A DNA stretch of 64,000 nucleotides from positions 2,042,001-2,106,000 of the forward strand of contig NZ_LR130778.1 of assembly GCF_900538275.1 (NCBI RefSeq), in the 5' to 3' direction. This document shows positions 36,496 to 44,409 of the stretch, piece after piece. Each line of letters opens with the position of its first letter. Within the stretch, counting starts at the first letter, position 1. The notes under the pieces are model-generated. The model was not told the origin of the DNA. It saw nothing but the letters and a program-made list of their open reading frames with translations, and did no database searches. The position numbers were made by a program, and so were the translations under genes. This DNA is from Petrocella atlantisensis (GTDB lineage Bacteria > Bacillota > Clostridia > Lachnospirales > Vallitaleaceae).

Positions 36496-36510
36496 TGATA
36501 ATAGTTATCA
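36496..36510. promoter_or_regulatory. Fur-like 7-1-7 operator
   Basis: TGATAAT-A-GTTATCA matches the Gram-positive Fur 7-1-7 consensus (TGATAAT-N-ATTATCA) at all but one base. It lies just downstream of the predicted -10 box, where a bound repressor would block transcription. The box is nested in a larger inverted repeat (TGTGATA at 36476-36482 and TATCACA at 36506-36512). PerR or Zur binding is an alternative. Confidence 0.55.
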
Positions 36511-36558
36511 CATAAACATTAATAATATACACCCGTGAAGGTAAAGGGAGGCTTTTTT

Positions 36559-36987
36559 ATGAAGAAAAAAACAATAATCGGTGGCGTGGTGGTTCTGGTA
36601 TTACTGGTATCCGCTTTAGTTTTATGGGTGAACAGCAATAGACCACCAGTTGTAAATACATATACTGTTTTGGAAGGTCCATATGAAGAAGTGGTTAGCG
36701 CCATCGGTTATGTGGACTATGAAAAAGAAGTCATAGTAAGCACCCAAGTTGGCGGTATTATTCGTGAGGTAGCTCATGATGCCGGTGATCGTGTTGATAG
36801 AGAAGCCTTGCTTATTACCATTGATGACAATGAAGCACGGAGCATTTACGAAGATCTCCAGACATCCTTGAGATTGGCCCAAGCCAGATTGAACGACTAT
36901 CAATCCATCTACGGTAACAACAGAAACAACACTGCCCTACAAAAAGATGTTTTAGATTATGGAAAGTTAGTTATTATGCAAAGTTGA
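36559..36987 (+). pseudogene. MacA-like membrane fusion protein, 5' fragment (interrupted)
   Basis: The N-terminal part of a membrane fusion protein: anchor helix (about residues 5-24), first lipoyl half ('IVSTQVGGIIREVAHDAGDR') and the start of a coiled coil. The reading frame is cut near 36970 by a tyrosine-recombinase element and runs into its terminal repeat, ending after a few foreign codons. The rest of the gene resumes at about 40419. The ATG at 36559 follows GGGAGG; the GTG at 36535 was rejected. The product cannot form a complete periplasmic-type adaptor unless the element excises. Confidence 0.85.
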
Positions 36988-36989
36988 AT
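36956..36989 (+). repeat. Left terminal repeat of the trio-recombinase element
   Basis: Two direct motif copies, ATTATGGAAAGTT (outer) and ATTATGCAAAGTT (inner, followed by GAAT), 17 bp apart. The outer copy is also readable as host coding sequence, so it may be partly target site. A further inverted copy of the motif follows near 37026-37041. Confidence 0.75.
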
Positions 36990-37056
36990 CCATATAATAC
37001 TGATTTTAGTAGTGTATGGATTCATTTAACTTTACATAATTTCAGGTGATTAACAC

Positions 37057-38070
37057 CTAAAGTGATTTTAGCCAATCAAGTAAATCTTTGTTTTGTTTCC
37101 AAGGGGGCAGTTCTTCATTAGCTGGACTATCATAGGCTTCTGTTAAGGCTTTTCTCTTCATTTTTTCATCTGCTCGAGCATAGATTTCAGTCGTTGAAAT
37201 ATCTGAGTGCCCCAACAAATCTCTGATATATACAAGATTTACCCCTGATTGAAGTAAGTGCATTGCCTTACTGTGTCTCAACCAGTGTGGTGTGATTTCA
37301 CCTGTAATACCTTCAATACCATGAAATTGAGCTTGCTGTGCATACTTTTTTAGAATATAAGTGACTCCTGCCCTTGTTAATTGTTTATTACTTCTGTTGG
37401 TAAAAAGAGGATAACGACTATAAACCGGTGAAGTTAATCCTGAACCAGATATATAGTGACGAATTAACTCGCCAGTCGGTGTCATAACAGGAACAATTCT
37501 ACTTTTTCCACCTTTTCCAGTCAGAAGTACAGTGACTGTATCATTTAGTGTGATATCACCAACTTTAAGATCGACAAGTTCCTGTACCCGAGCTCCTGTG
37601 TCATATAAGAGAGATAACACAACAGCATCACGCTTCCCTTGAATGGTTCTTCGATCAGGTTGCTCAAGTAATCCCTTAACACTTTCTAGTGGTAAGTATA
37701 AAAGAGGTCCTTTATCCGTCTTTTTCATTGGTATTCCAAGTATTTGTTGCCCTTGTTGAATGTACTGTGGTTCCTCAACCATTAAAAAGCTAAAAAAAGA
37801 GTGAATTGCAGCAAGTCTTTGATTCCTAGTTGTAGCTTTACAATGGCGTTCATCTTCAAGCCATTGCAGATATCGAACAATTAACGCTCTATCCACTTTC
37901 GAAACTGTAAGCTTTTCAGGATAAAGTTGTTCAGAATCTCGACAGTATCTAAGCAGTAAAGAAAAAGAGTCCCTGTAAGATAGCTGTGTATTACGTTTGC
38001 TTCCCACTTGACTGGGTAAATATTGCATTAAGAACTGAGTCAGATAATGAGCAAAATCAGTTTCCTTCAT
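37057..38070 (-). CDS. Tyrosine recombinase, third gene of trio
   Basis: This 337-aa integrase has an N-terminal SAM-like core-binding domain (about residues 1-110) and a catalytic domain with Arg in 'YDTGARVQELVDL' (about 172), 'HWLRHSKAMHLL' (HxxR, about 262-273), 'LLGHSDISTT' and the nucleophile Tyr in 'EIYARAD' (about 297). All catalytic positions appear intact. Its start overlaps the preceding recombinase gene by 14 bp, so the trio is one transcript. It probably acts with the other two as a heteromeric recombinase. Confidence 0.9.
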   Translation of the reverse strand: MKETDFAHYLTQFLMQYLPSQVGSKRNTQLSYRDSFSLLLRYCRDSEQLYPEKLTVSKVDRALIVRYLQWLEDERHCKATTRNQRLAAIHSFFSFLMVEEPQYIQQGQQILGIPMKKTDKGPLLYLPLESVKGLLEQPDRRTIQGKRDAVVLSLLYDTGARVQELVDLKVGDITLNDTVTVLLTGKGGKSRIVPVMTPTGELIRHYISGSGLTSPVYSRYPLFTNRSNKQLTRAGVTYILKKYAQQAQFHGIEGITGEITPHWLRHSKAMHLLQSGVNLVYIRDLLGHSDISTTEIYARADEKMKRKALTEAYDSPANEELPPWKQNKDLLDWLKSL

Positions 38071-39043
38071 AAGCTACCTCTGGAATGACGAATGCACAGG
38101 ATGATTCTACTCTTTTTATTAAATCCGGATACACCTCAGCGGTCAAGCGTAGATATTTTGCTGTAGCACGTACTGATGTATGTCCCATATATGTAGATAG
38201 AATTGGAAGCATAGCTGAGAGGTCTACTTCATTCTCAATCCATTTTTGTAGAACATGAACAGCAAAAGTATGCCTAATATCATGCAAGCGCGGTCCTTTG
38301 CCTTTACCACCGTGAGAAATTCCTGCTGCATCTAAATATCGTCTGTATCTTTGATAGACAGTCATCGTACTAATCATTGTTCTATCCGGTGCAAGAAAGA
38401 AATACTCATTATCTTTCTCCCACCAAATTTTTTCTGCGTAGTCAATGCAGGATTGGTTAACAGAATCAGACAGCGGAATTAATCGATCCTTATCTGTTTT
38501 TGCCTCACGAATTGTAAGGATACCATCTTCTAGGTTAACATCTTTATACTTTAAGTGAACAACCTCTGATACTCTAAGGCCACATCCGTATAAGATACGA
38601 AAAATAACAGGCAATGCCAAGTGCATATTTTTAGCTACTTCCCATGGTTCTGTCTCATCAACGGCTTGAAGCACGGCATTTATCTGTTCGCGTGTAAAAA
38701 TGTAAGGAACAAACGAATCACGAGTCAGCCCTTTTATCTCAGGGATCACATAAGCCTCATAGCCAAGATGATTAAGATAAATAGCAAACTGTCTTATACA
38801 AGTGATACGATGAGATCGAGTACTTGTAGCTTCTCCTTCTCTTGGTGAAATCCATTCTTCGGCAAGCGAACGAGAAATCTCAGGTTTAACAATTCCCCTT
38901 TTTTGACTAAAACGACAGAATCGAGATAAGCACTTTGTTTCACTTTCATATTTAAATCCTAAACTTCTTTTGAACCTAATAAATTCTTCTGCAAGGTTGG
39001 AAAACACGCCTATCATGATTGGAGCTCTTTTTAATCTAGCCAT
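38057..39043 (-). CDS. Tyrosine recombinase, second gene of trio
   Basis: This 328-aa integrase starts at ATG 39043 ('MARLKRAPIMIG'), one base inside the stop of the first recombinase gene (TAATG), with GGAGGTGG upstream. Catalytic motifs: 'LYGCGLRVSEVVHL' (Arg), the beta-hairpin Lys in 'REAKTDKDRLIP', 'RLHDIRHTFAVH' (HxxR), 'MGHTSVRATAKYLRL' (nucleophile Tyr). All appear intact. Confidence 0.9.
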   Translation of the reverse strand: MARLKRAPIMIGVFSNLAEEFIRFKRSLGFKYESETKCLSRFCRFSQKRGIVKPEISRSLAEEWISPREGEATSTRSHRITCIRQFAIYLNHLGYEAYVIPEIKGLTRDSFVPYIFTREQINAVLQAVDETEPWEVAKNMHLALPVIFRILYGCGLRVSEVVHLKYKDVNLEDGILTIREAKTDKDRLIPLSDSVNQSCIDYAEKIWWEKDNEYFFLAPDRTMISTMTVYQRYRRYLDAAGISHGGKGKGPRLHDIRHTFAVHVLQKWIENEVDLSAMLPILSTYMGHTSVRATAKYLRLTAEVYPDLIKRVESSCAFVIPEVAYEGN

Positions 39044-40251
39044 TAAATAACCACCTCCAATGCACATTTGCGTAGCTCTGTGATATTAATCCTAAGATAG
39101 GTCAAGGTGGTTTCAGTGTTTGTATGACCTAAGATTTCAGAGATTACAGGTAGTGGAATTTCATGCTCCAATAAACGACGGGCAAGGCTGTGGCGGAGTA
39201 CATGCGAGCCTTTCTTTTTCCCTTCAAGATGGATACCGCTTTTTAAAAGATGGTATCGAACTAGGGCACCAACAGCTCCTGGGTTAAATTCTGTGTATGG
39301 CGGTACCTGCCTGATAAAAACATGATCAGATTCACTTTTTGGTCGTGCGCCTTTTAGATAATGGATCATAGCTTCTCCTACATCTTGAAGAAGTGGAAGC
39401 TCTAAGGGATTACCTGTTTTCATTTGTGTTAACCGGATAAGTTCATTTTCCCAATCTATGTTGGTGAATCTTAGATTTGCCACATCACTGCTACGTAGAC
39501 CAAGTCTGGCAATTAATAGAATTATGGCATAGTCACGAATTCCACAAGGATTACCTAAATCAATGGAGCTAAGTAACTTTTGACTTCCTCAGCGGAGTAT
39601 GTGGACGGAAGACGGCTTTTTCTGTTGTAATAAGGATTTGGTAGTTTAGAAAACATTTCTTTTTTCATGAATCCACATTCATAACAATACTTCAGATAAT
39701 AGCGAACCGCTCTCATGGTATGGTTAATCGTTGGTTTTTCATAACAAGATAGGGAACCCATAAAACTAAATACATCTTTTATTGCGAGCTGCTCTATTCT
39801 TACCATATTTTTTCGTATTAGGAATGCGAAGAAACGTTCAAGATAAAGACTAAACGTTCGATTAGTTTTGTCTTTAATGCCTGTTTTACTTCTATAAGAT
39901 AAGTATGCTTCTGCACTTTCTTTGTATCCATCAGGGAATGAATACGTTCTTTTATCCATCGCTAAATATAGGTAGACATTACCTGATAACTGGTATTCAG
40001 ACATGGCGTTAATGCTTCGAGAATATGTAGCACACCATTTCTTTTCTTCAATCTTGGAAGACATAGAATAATGATCTTCTAAAACTGAAGTCCAAAATCC
40101 ATGCTAAAGGAATCAACATTTTTGTCTTTAGCGTAAAGTAAAAGTTGCTTGGAAAGAGTTTTAAAACATTTTTGTAATAGTTGGAAGCACCTGCCTGGTC
40201 CAAAGCTTCCTTAGTTCGATTCACAAGTTCTTTTAAAGATAGATTTCTCAT
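39043..40251 (-). pseudogene. Tyrosine recombinase, first gene of trio, frameshifted
   Basis: Reading the minus strand from ATG 40251 ('MRNLSLKELVNRTKEALDQ'), the coding sequence continues only if the frame is changed three times: at an A run (+ strand 40159-40166), at a T run (+ strand 40081-40084) and near 39556-39562. Each change is what a one-base deletion would cause. With corrections the product is about 400 aa, with 'RLGLRSSDV' (Arg), 'HVLRHSLARRLL' (HxxR), 'LGHTNTETTLTYLRI' (Tyr). Open stretches are 39555-40064 and 39043-39483. Either a true pseudogene or homopolymer assembly errors. Confidence 0.8.
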
Positions 40252-40358
40252 TTGATTTACCTCCTGCTTTTGAGAGTACGTTATTTGTTACTCTTTTAGC
40301 GTGATAGATTATGGAAAGTAAATCAATAGCCAATATCCCTATTTATGTAGAATTTCGT

Positions 40359-40392
40359 ATTCAACTTTGCATAATGTATAACTTTTCATAAC
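40359..40392 (-). repeat. Right terminal repeat of the trio-recombinase element
   Basis: Read on the minus strand: GTTATGAAAAGTT (outer) and ATTATGCAAAGTT followed by GAAT (inner), 17 bp apart, matching the left end at 29 of 34 positions. Confidence 0.75.
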
Positions 40393-40396
40393 CCAC

Positions 40397-40418
40397 ATTA
40401 TGTGAAGCTTCACATAAT
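40397..40418. repeat. Perfect 22-bp palindrome next to the right end of the element
   Basis: ATTATGTGAAG followed directly by its complement CTTCACATAAT. It adjoins the outer right repeat with a 4-bp gap and shares the ATTATG half-site. It may be the recombination core or a remnant of a palindromic target. Confidence 0.7.
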
Positions 40419-41258
40419 TTAGAAAAAGAAAGCGCTAACCTAGAGCTATCCATGTCTCAGCTTATGGACCGGATAGAAGAGACTAAAATCTTGGTCGATG
40501 AAGGCATCAGTCCAAGATCTGAGTTGGAAGACTTAATAGAACAACAGGCACAACTGGCCCAATCCATGAAGACGACAGAAGCAAGGCAGAAAGCCATAGC
40601 CAATCCAATTTATTCAGCAAGTGAATTGGCAGCATCCGTTGATGCCGCAAAAGACAGTCTTCGAAGACAAGAAGAAGATCTAGAGAAATATATAATAGAG
40701 TCCCCCATAGCGGGTGTACTTTTAGAGAGTTATGTTAAGGAAGGCGAGTTAGTGGGTCCGGGTCAAAACATTATGAAAATAGCTTCAGACACAAGGAAGT
40801 TCGTGGTGGTGGCTATGGATGAACGTTATTTGTCCAATATAACCTTGGATCAAGAGGCTACTTTGGTGACGGATCAATACAGAGTAAAAGGCAGAATCGA
40901 AGAAATAGCACCGGCCATCAATAGAGAGACCGGTACTGTAGATATCAAAGTGGAGATTCTTGAGAACTTAGAAGCTTTTTTACAGAACATGACTTTACGT
41001 GTGGACTTGGCTACCGTTACCTTTGACAACGCCTTGGTGATACCTGGACAATACTTAGTTGAAGAGGACGGACTAAAAGTATATGTTCAAAATGAAGACA
41101 AGCAAGCCATTGCCATCGATGTAGAAGTCTATAACAAGAACCTACCGACCGTTTATGTAACAAGTGGACTTGAGAAGGGTATGACCATACTTGACCCTGA
41201 AGGTCTAGAAGAAGGTATGACTGTCGAGCTTAAGGCAGAAGGGGTGGATGGACCATGA
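40419..41258 (+). pseudogene. MacA-like membrane fusion protein, 3' fragment
   Basis: The continuation of the interrupted adaptor: it resumes as 'LEKESANLELSMSQL' (coiled coil), then the second lipoyl half ('YIIESPIAGVLLESYVKEGE'), beta-barrel and C-terminal membrane-proximal domain. The frame is open back to 40392. An internal ATG at 40452 could start a 268-aa product but has no ribosome site. It ends with ATGA overlapping the permease start, as expected of an adaptor-permease-ATPase operon. Confidence 0.85.
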
Positions 41259-42469
41259 TTTTTGAATGGAAAGTGGCCATACGCTTTCTGAAGGAAGGCA
41301 AAGGCCAATCGATTTTTATCTTACTGGGCATTAGTGTAGGCGTTGCCGTCATGGTTTTTCTAAACACTTTAATCAGCGGATTACAGGAGAATCTGATTAA
41401 TCAGACCGTTGGTAACAGTTCCCATGTATGGCTTATAGGTCAGTCCGCATTTGAACAACAGATTAGCGGGCTGACAGATGATAACGTTGTCGCCGGTAAT
41501 GCAGATCCAAGACCGGTACAACTTGGCAATTGGCAATCTATGATGGCGGTACTTGAGGAACGAGATGATCTTAGAGGTATATCGCCACTGGTAGAAGGCA
41601 ATGCTTTTTATGTGAACAATAGTAAGGCAACCCCGGTTATCATCAAAGGTTTCGATCCCCAGAAAGCGGATGCCATCTATAACATATCTACCAGAATCTT
41701 AGAAGGCAGCAGCAATTATGATGGCAACAACCTTTTGGTCGGTAATACGTTTGCGACAGATAACGAACTGGAAGCGGGTGACGTCATCAAGCTGAACTTG
41801 CCCTCCGGTGTGAGTCAGAGCTTTGTTATCAGTGGTATCTTTGATCTTGGTAACTCAGCGGTTAACAACAGTTGGATGGTCATGGACTTATCAAGAGCTC
41901 AGAAGTTACTGGGTTATGGCAACGAAGTGACAAAAATAGAAATGCAGGTAAAAGAGATTTTTGATGCCGAGGCCATTGATGCATCTATTGAAAGCCGTCT
42001 GGAGGGTGTAGTCGTAGACAACTGGATTGAGAGCAACAGTTCACTACTGGCAGCTCTTCAGAGCCAGAGTGCTTCCTCCATAATGATACAAGTCTTTGTA
42101 CTGCTTGCCGTTACCTTGGGTATATCCAGTGTCTTGGCCGTATCGGTGGTACAGAAATCCAAGCAACTGGGTATACTAAAAGCCATGGGGACCAAGAGTG
42201 GCCAAGCCAGTCGTATTTTCTTATTACAAGGTTTAATATTAGGTATCATCGGTTCTCTTATGGGCGCGGCTTTTGGCATCGGACTGGTACAGATGTTCCT
42301 CTGGGGTACGTCCTTATCTACCGGTGTACCTTTATTCCCACTTAGTATACAGCCACAGAACATTATTGTAATCGCCATCATATCCAGTTTATCCAGTACC
42401 ATAGCGGCTTTTGTGCCTGCTAACCGTTCCAGTAAGCTTAACCCAGTGGAGGTGATCCGTAATGGCTGA
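41255..42469 (+). CDS. MacB/FtsX-type ABC transporter permease
   Basis: This 404-aa protein has helix 1 (about residues 20-40), a 230-residue extracytoplasmic MacB-PCD-like domain, and three C-terminal helices (about 272-300, 318-345, 365-388), the FtsX layout. 'KSKQLGILKAMGTKSGQASRIF' is the typical loop of these permeases. Its start overlaps the adaptor stop (ATGA). It forms the membrane part of a mechanotransmission-type exporter with the ATPase downstream. Confidence 0.88.
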   Translation: MIFEWKVAIRFLKEGKGQSIFILLGISVGVAVMVFLNTLISGLQENLINQTVGNSSHVWLIGQSAFEQQISGLTDDNVVAGNADPRPVQLGNWQSMMAVLEERDDLRGISPLVEGNAFYVNNSKATPVIIKGFDPQKADAIYNISTRILEGSSNYDGNNLLVGNTFATDNELEAGDVIKLNLPSGVSQSFVISGIFDLGNSAVNNSWMVMDLSRAQKLLGYGNEVTKIEMQVKEIFDAEAIDASIESRLEGVVVDNWIESNSSLLAALQSQSASSIMIQVFVLLAVTLGISSVLAVSVVQKSKQLGILKAMGTKSGQASRIFLLQGLILGIIGSLMGAAFGIGLVQMFLWGTSLSTGVPLFPLSIQPQNIIVIAIISSLSSTIAAFVPANRSSKLNPVEVIRNG

Positions 42470-43247
42470 TACATCCATCGTATTAAAGGCAGAACAATTA
42501 ACCAAGGTCTACGGTACAACCGTTCAGACTGAGGTGCTCCATGGCCTCAACTTTGAGATTCATAAGAACGAATTCACTTCCATTATCGGCTACTCCGGTT
42601 CCGGTAAGTCCACTTTACTCAACATATTAGGGGCACTAGATCAACCCACCAAAGGCGATGTAATTTTTAATGATATGGCATTCTCTAAGATGTCACAGAA
42701 TGCATTGGCTGATTTTAGGAATCAGAACTTAGGCTTTATTTTTCAATTTCATCATCTGTTACCTGAATTTAGTGCTATAGAGAATGTCTTAATTCCCACA
42801 TGGATTAAGGCAGGACGTGCCACCAATATCAAGTCAAACAGAGCCAAAGAGTTGTTAGAATTGGTTGGTCTCAAGGAATTTATTAAGAGTAAAGTCACCA
42901 ATCTATCCGGCGGTCAACAACAACGGGTAGCAATAGCTAGAGCCCTGATTAATGATCCTGCCATACTTCTTGGGGATGAACCAACAGGGAATCTAGATAG
43001 TGAATCCACCGATCAAGTTTATGGTCTTTTTCGTACCATTAATGAGACGCTCGGTACAACCTTACTTATTGTCACCCACAATGATCATATAGCCGCCAAG
43101 TCCGACCGTGTCATTGAGCTTACAGATGGTAACGTCAGTAGAGATTACCTCAACAGTAGCTTCAGCGATGAAGAAGCCTTTTTGAAAGTAGCACCGGTGT
43201 ACTGCAAGATCTGCCAGCATATGCGGTTAGAAAAACATAATCTGTAG
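42462..43247 (+). CDS. MacB/LolD-type ABC transporter ATPase
   Basis: This 261-aa ATPase has Walker A 'GYSGSGKST' (about 43-51), Q-loop 'FQFHHLLPEF', signature 'LSGGQQQR' (about 148-155), Walker B 'AILLGDEPTG' and the H-loop 'VTHND'. It overlaps the permease by 8 bp and has GGAGGTGAT upstream. The C-terminal tail has an unusual 'VYCKICQHMRLEKHN' stretch with a CxxC pair, which might bind a metal; this is not usual for the family. Confidence 0.93.
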   Translation: MADTSIVLKAEQLTKVYGTTVQTEVLHGLNFEIHKNEFTSIIGYSGSGKSTLLNILGALDQPTKGDVIFNDMAFSKMSQNALADFRNQNLGFIFQFHHLLPEFSAIENVLIPTWIKAGRATNIKSNRAKELLELVGLKEFIKSKVTNLSGGQQQRVAIARALINDPAILLGDEPTGNLDSESTDQVYGLFRTINETLGTTLLIVTHNDHIAAKSDRVIELTDGNVSRDYLNSSFSDEEAFLKVAPVYCKICQHMRLEKHNL

Positions 43248-43273
43248 ATGAAATATCAAACCATATTTAAAAC

Positions 43274-43311
43274 ATGCGCCTCTTACGACAATAAGATGGT
43301 GCATTTTTTTT
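43274..43311 (+). terminator. Terminator of MacAB-like operon
   Basis: ATGCGCC..CTTA and TAAG..GGTGCAT arms, loop of about 6 nt, then TTTTTTT. Confidence 0.7.
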
Positions 43312-43372
43312 AATAATCGTATTTTTAAAATACTATAATATTCTATAGTAGAGCCAAGTATAAAATGATAGA

Positions 43373-43499
43373 ATGGTTAGAGGGTCAAAACTAAGTTTCA
43401 CTAAATTCACCCGCCATGGTAGGTGAAAGTTCAACTATATAGTTTTGACGCCTTAACCATAGAATGAGTGTAACATCACTTAAATATTCGGAACCGAAT
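43373..43499 (+). promoter_or_regulatory. Structured leader upstream of ZIP transporter
   Basis: A 21-bp inverted repeat (43373-43393 and 43440-43460, 18 of 21 pairs) encloses a 46-nt loop holding an inner perfect stem TTCACC/GGTGAA. After it come a short AGTG/CACT hairpin and a perfect ATTCGG-AA-CCGAAT palindrome (43486-43499). No terminator-type T run follows. The arrangement directly before a metal transporter suggests an RNA or DNA control element; it does not match the manganese (yybP-ykoY) or NiCo riboswitch cores that I know. Confidence 0.45.
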
Positions 43500-43534
43500 C
43501 AACATATAAGAACAGATTGAAAGGGGTACTCATA

Positions 43535-44359
43535 ATGATTCAATGGATCGGTCAATTTAATCCAATACAGCAAGCACTAATGGCAACTATGTTTACTTGG
43601 GGCGTTACAGCACTTGGAGCATCACTGGTATTTTTCTTCAAAACAATCAACAAGATAGTACTAAATGGTATGCTGGGTTTTGCAGCAGGCGTTATGATTG
43701 CAGCAAGTTTTTGGTCCTTACTGGCTCCCGCAATCGATATGGCTGAGGAGTTGGGACAAATACCTTTTGCAACCGTTGCAATTGGTTTCTTAATTGGTGG
43801 TGCTTTCCTTTACGCCGTTGATAAAGTACTTCCCCATCTCCATTTGGGATTATCGACTGCAGACGCTGAGGGTATTAAAACAAATTGGCAAAGGAGCGTT
43901 TTGCTTGTCTTAGCCATCACACTTCACAACATACCGGAAGGCTTGGCGGTAGGTGTAGCTTTTGGGGCTGTTGCTTCAGGACTTGGCACATCTGCAACCC
44001 TAGCAGGGGCCGTAGCACTTGCTATTGGTATTGGATTACAGAACTTTCCGGAAGGTGCGGCAGTATCGATTCCTTTAAGAAGAGAAGGTTTTAGTAGAAG
44101 AAAAGCATTCCTGTACGGTCAAGCTTCAGGTATCGTGGAGCCAATAGCCGGTGTGATCGGCGCCTATACAGTGGTTAAAATGCAACATTTACTGCCTTAT
44201 GCTCTAGCATTTGCGGCAGGTGCCATGATTTATGTTGTTGTTGAAGAGCTTATACCGGAAGCACAAAGAGAGGTCGGTGGCTCTAAAACAGACATAGCAA
44301 CCATAGGATGTATGATTGGTTTTACAGTGATGATGGTTCTAGACGTTGCACTTGGATAA
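43535..44359 (+). CDS. ZIP family metal transporter (ZupT/GufA-like)
   Basis: This 274-aa protein has about eight helices and the two metal-binding motifs '[11 protein letters not shown]' in helix 4 and '[11 protein letters not shown]' in helix 5, spaced as in ZupT/GufA carriers. It probably imports Zn2+, Mn2+ or Fe2+. The ATG at 43535 follows AAAGGGG; an in-frame TTG at 43517 was rejected. The long structured leader upstream suggests metal-dependent control. Confidence 0.92.
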   Translation: MIQWIGQFNPIQQALMATMFTWGVTALGASLVFFFKTINKIVLNGMLGFAAGVMIAASFWSLLAPAIDMAEELGQIPFATVAIGFLIGGAFLYAVDKVLPHLHLGLSTADAEGIKTNWQRSVLLVLAITLHNIPEGLAVGVAFGAVASGLGTSATLAGAVALAIGIGLQNFPEGAAVSIPLRREGFSRRKAFLYGQASGIVEPIAGVIGAYTVVKMQHLLPYALAFAAGAMIYVVVEELIPEAQREVGGSKTDIATIGCMIGFTVMMVLDVALG

Positions 44360-44409
44360 GATGAGCCTATATATACTGCATCTATAATTATGATAAAGGG
44401 GAGTGTGCG

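Larger units (their letters stand above)
36956..40392 (-). mobile_element. Recombinase-in-trio type element inserted in a MacA-like gene
   Basis: About 3.4 kb splits a membrane fusion gene. It carries three overlapping tyrosine recombinase genes on the minus strand and no other gene. Its ends are mirror-image 34-bp repeats (36956-36989 and 40359-40392; 29 of 34 positions match), each made of two 13-bp copies of a motif close to ATTATGCAAAGTT spaced 17 bp apart; the inner 17 bp are identical. Three consecutive tyrosine recombinases and inverted ends are the definition of RIT elements. The first recombinase gene is frameshifted, so this copy is probably immobile now. Exact element edges are uncertain by several bases. 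Confidence 0.82.

Noticed and set aside
39043-40251. Programmed frameshifting in the first trio recombinase
   Set aside because: Three shifts would be needed and I see no slippery heptamer with a downstream structure; deletions at homopolymers or pseudogene decay are simpler.
40048-40251. Independent 67-aa protein gene at the right end of the element
   Set aside because: Its N-terminal half is the start of the first recombinase, and its C-terminal half is out-of-frame sequence after a one-base deletion.
33293-41258. Reading the RND pump and the second adaptor as one pump with two adaptors
   Set aside because: The second adaptor has its own promoter and Fur-like box and overlaps a MacB-type permease gene, so it belongs to the ABC system.
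43373-43499. Known metal riboswitch in front of the ZIP gene
   Set aside because: The conserved cores of the manganese (yybP-ykoY) and NiCo classes were not found; only inverted repeats are visible.
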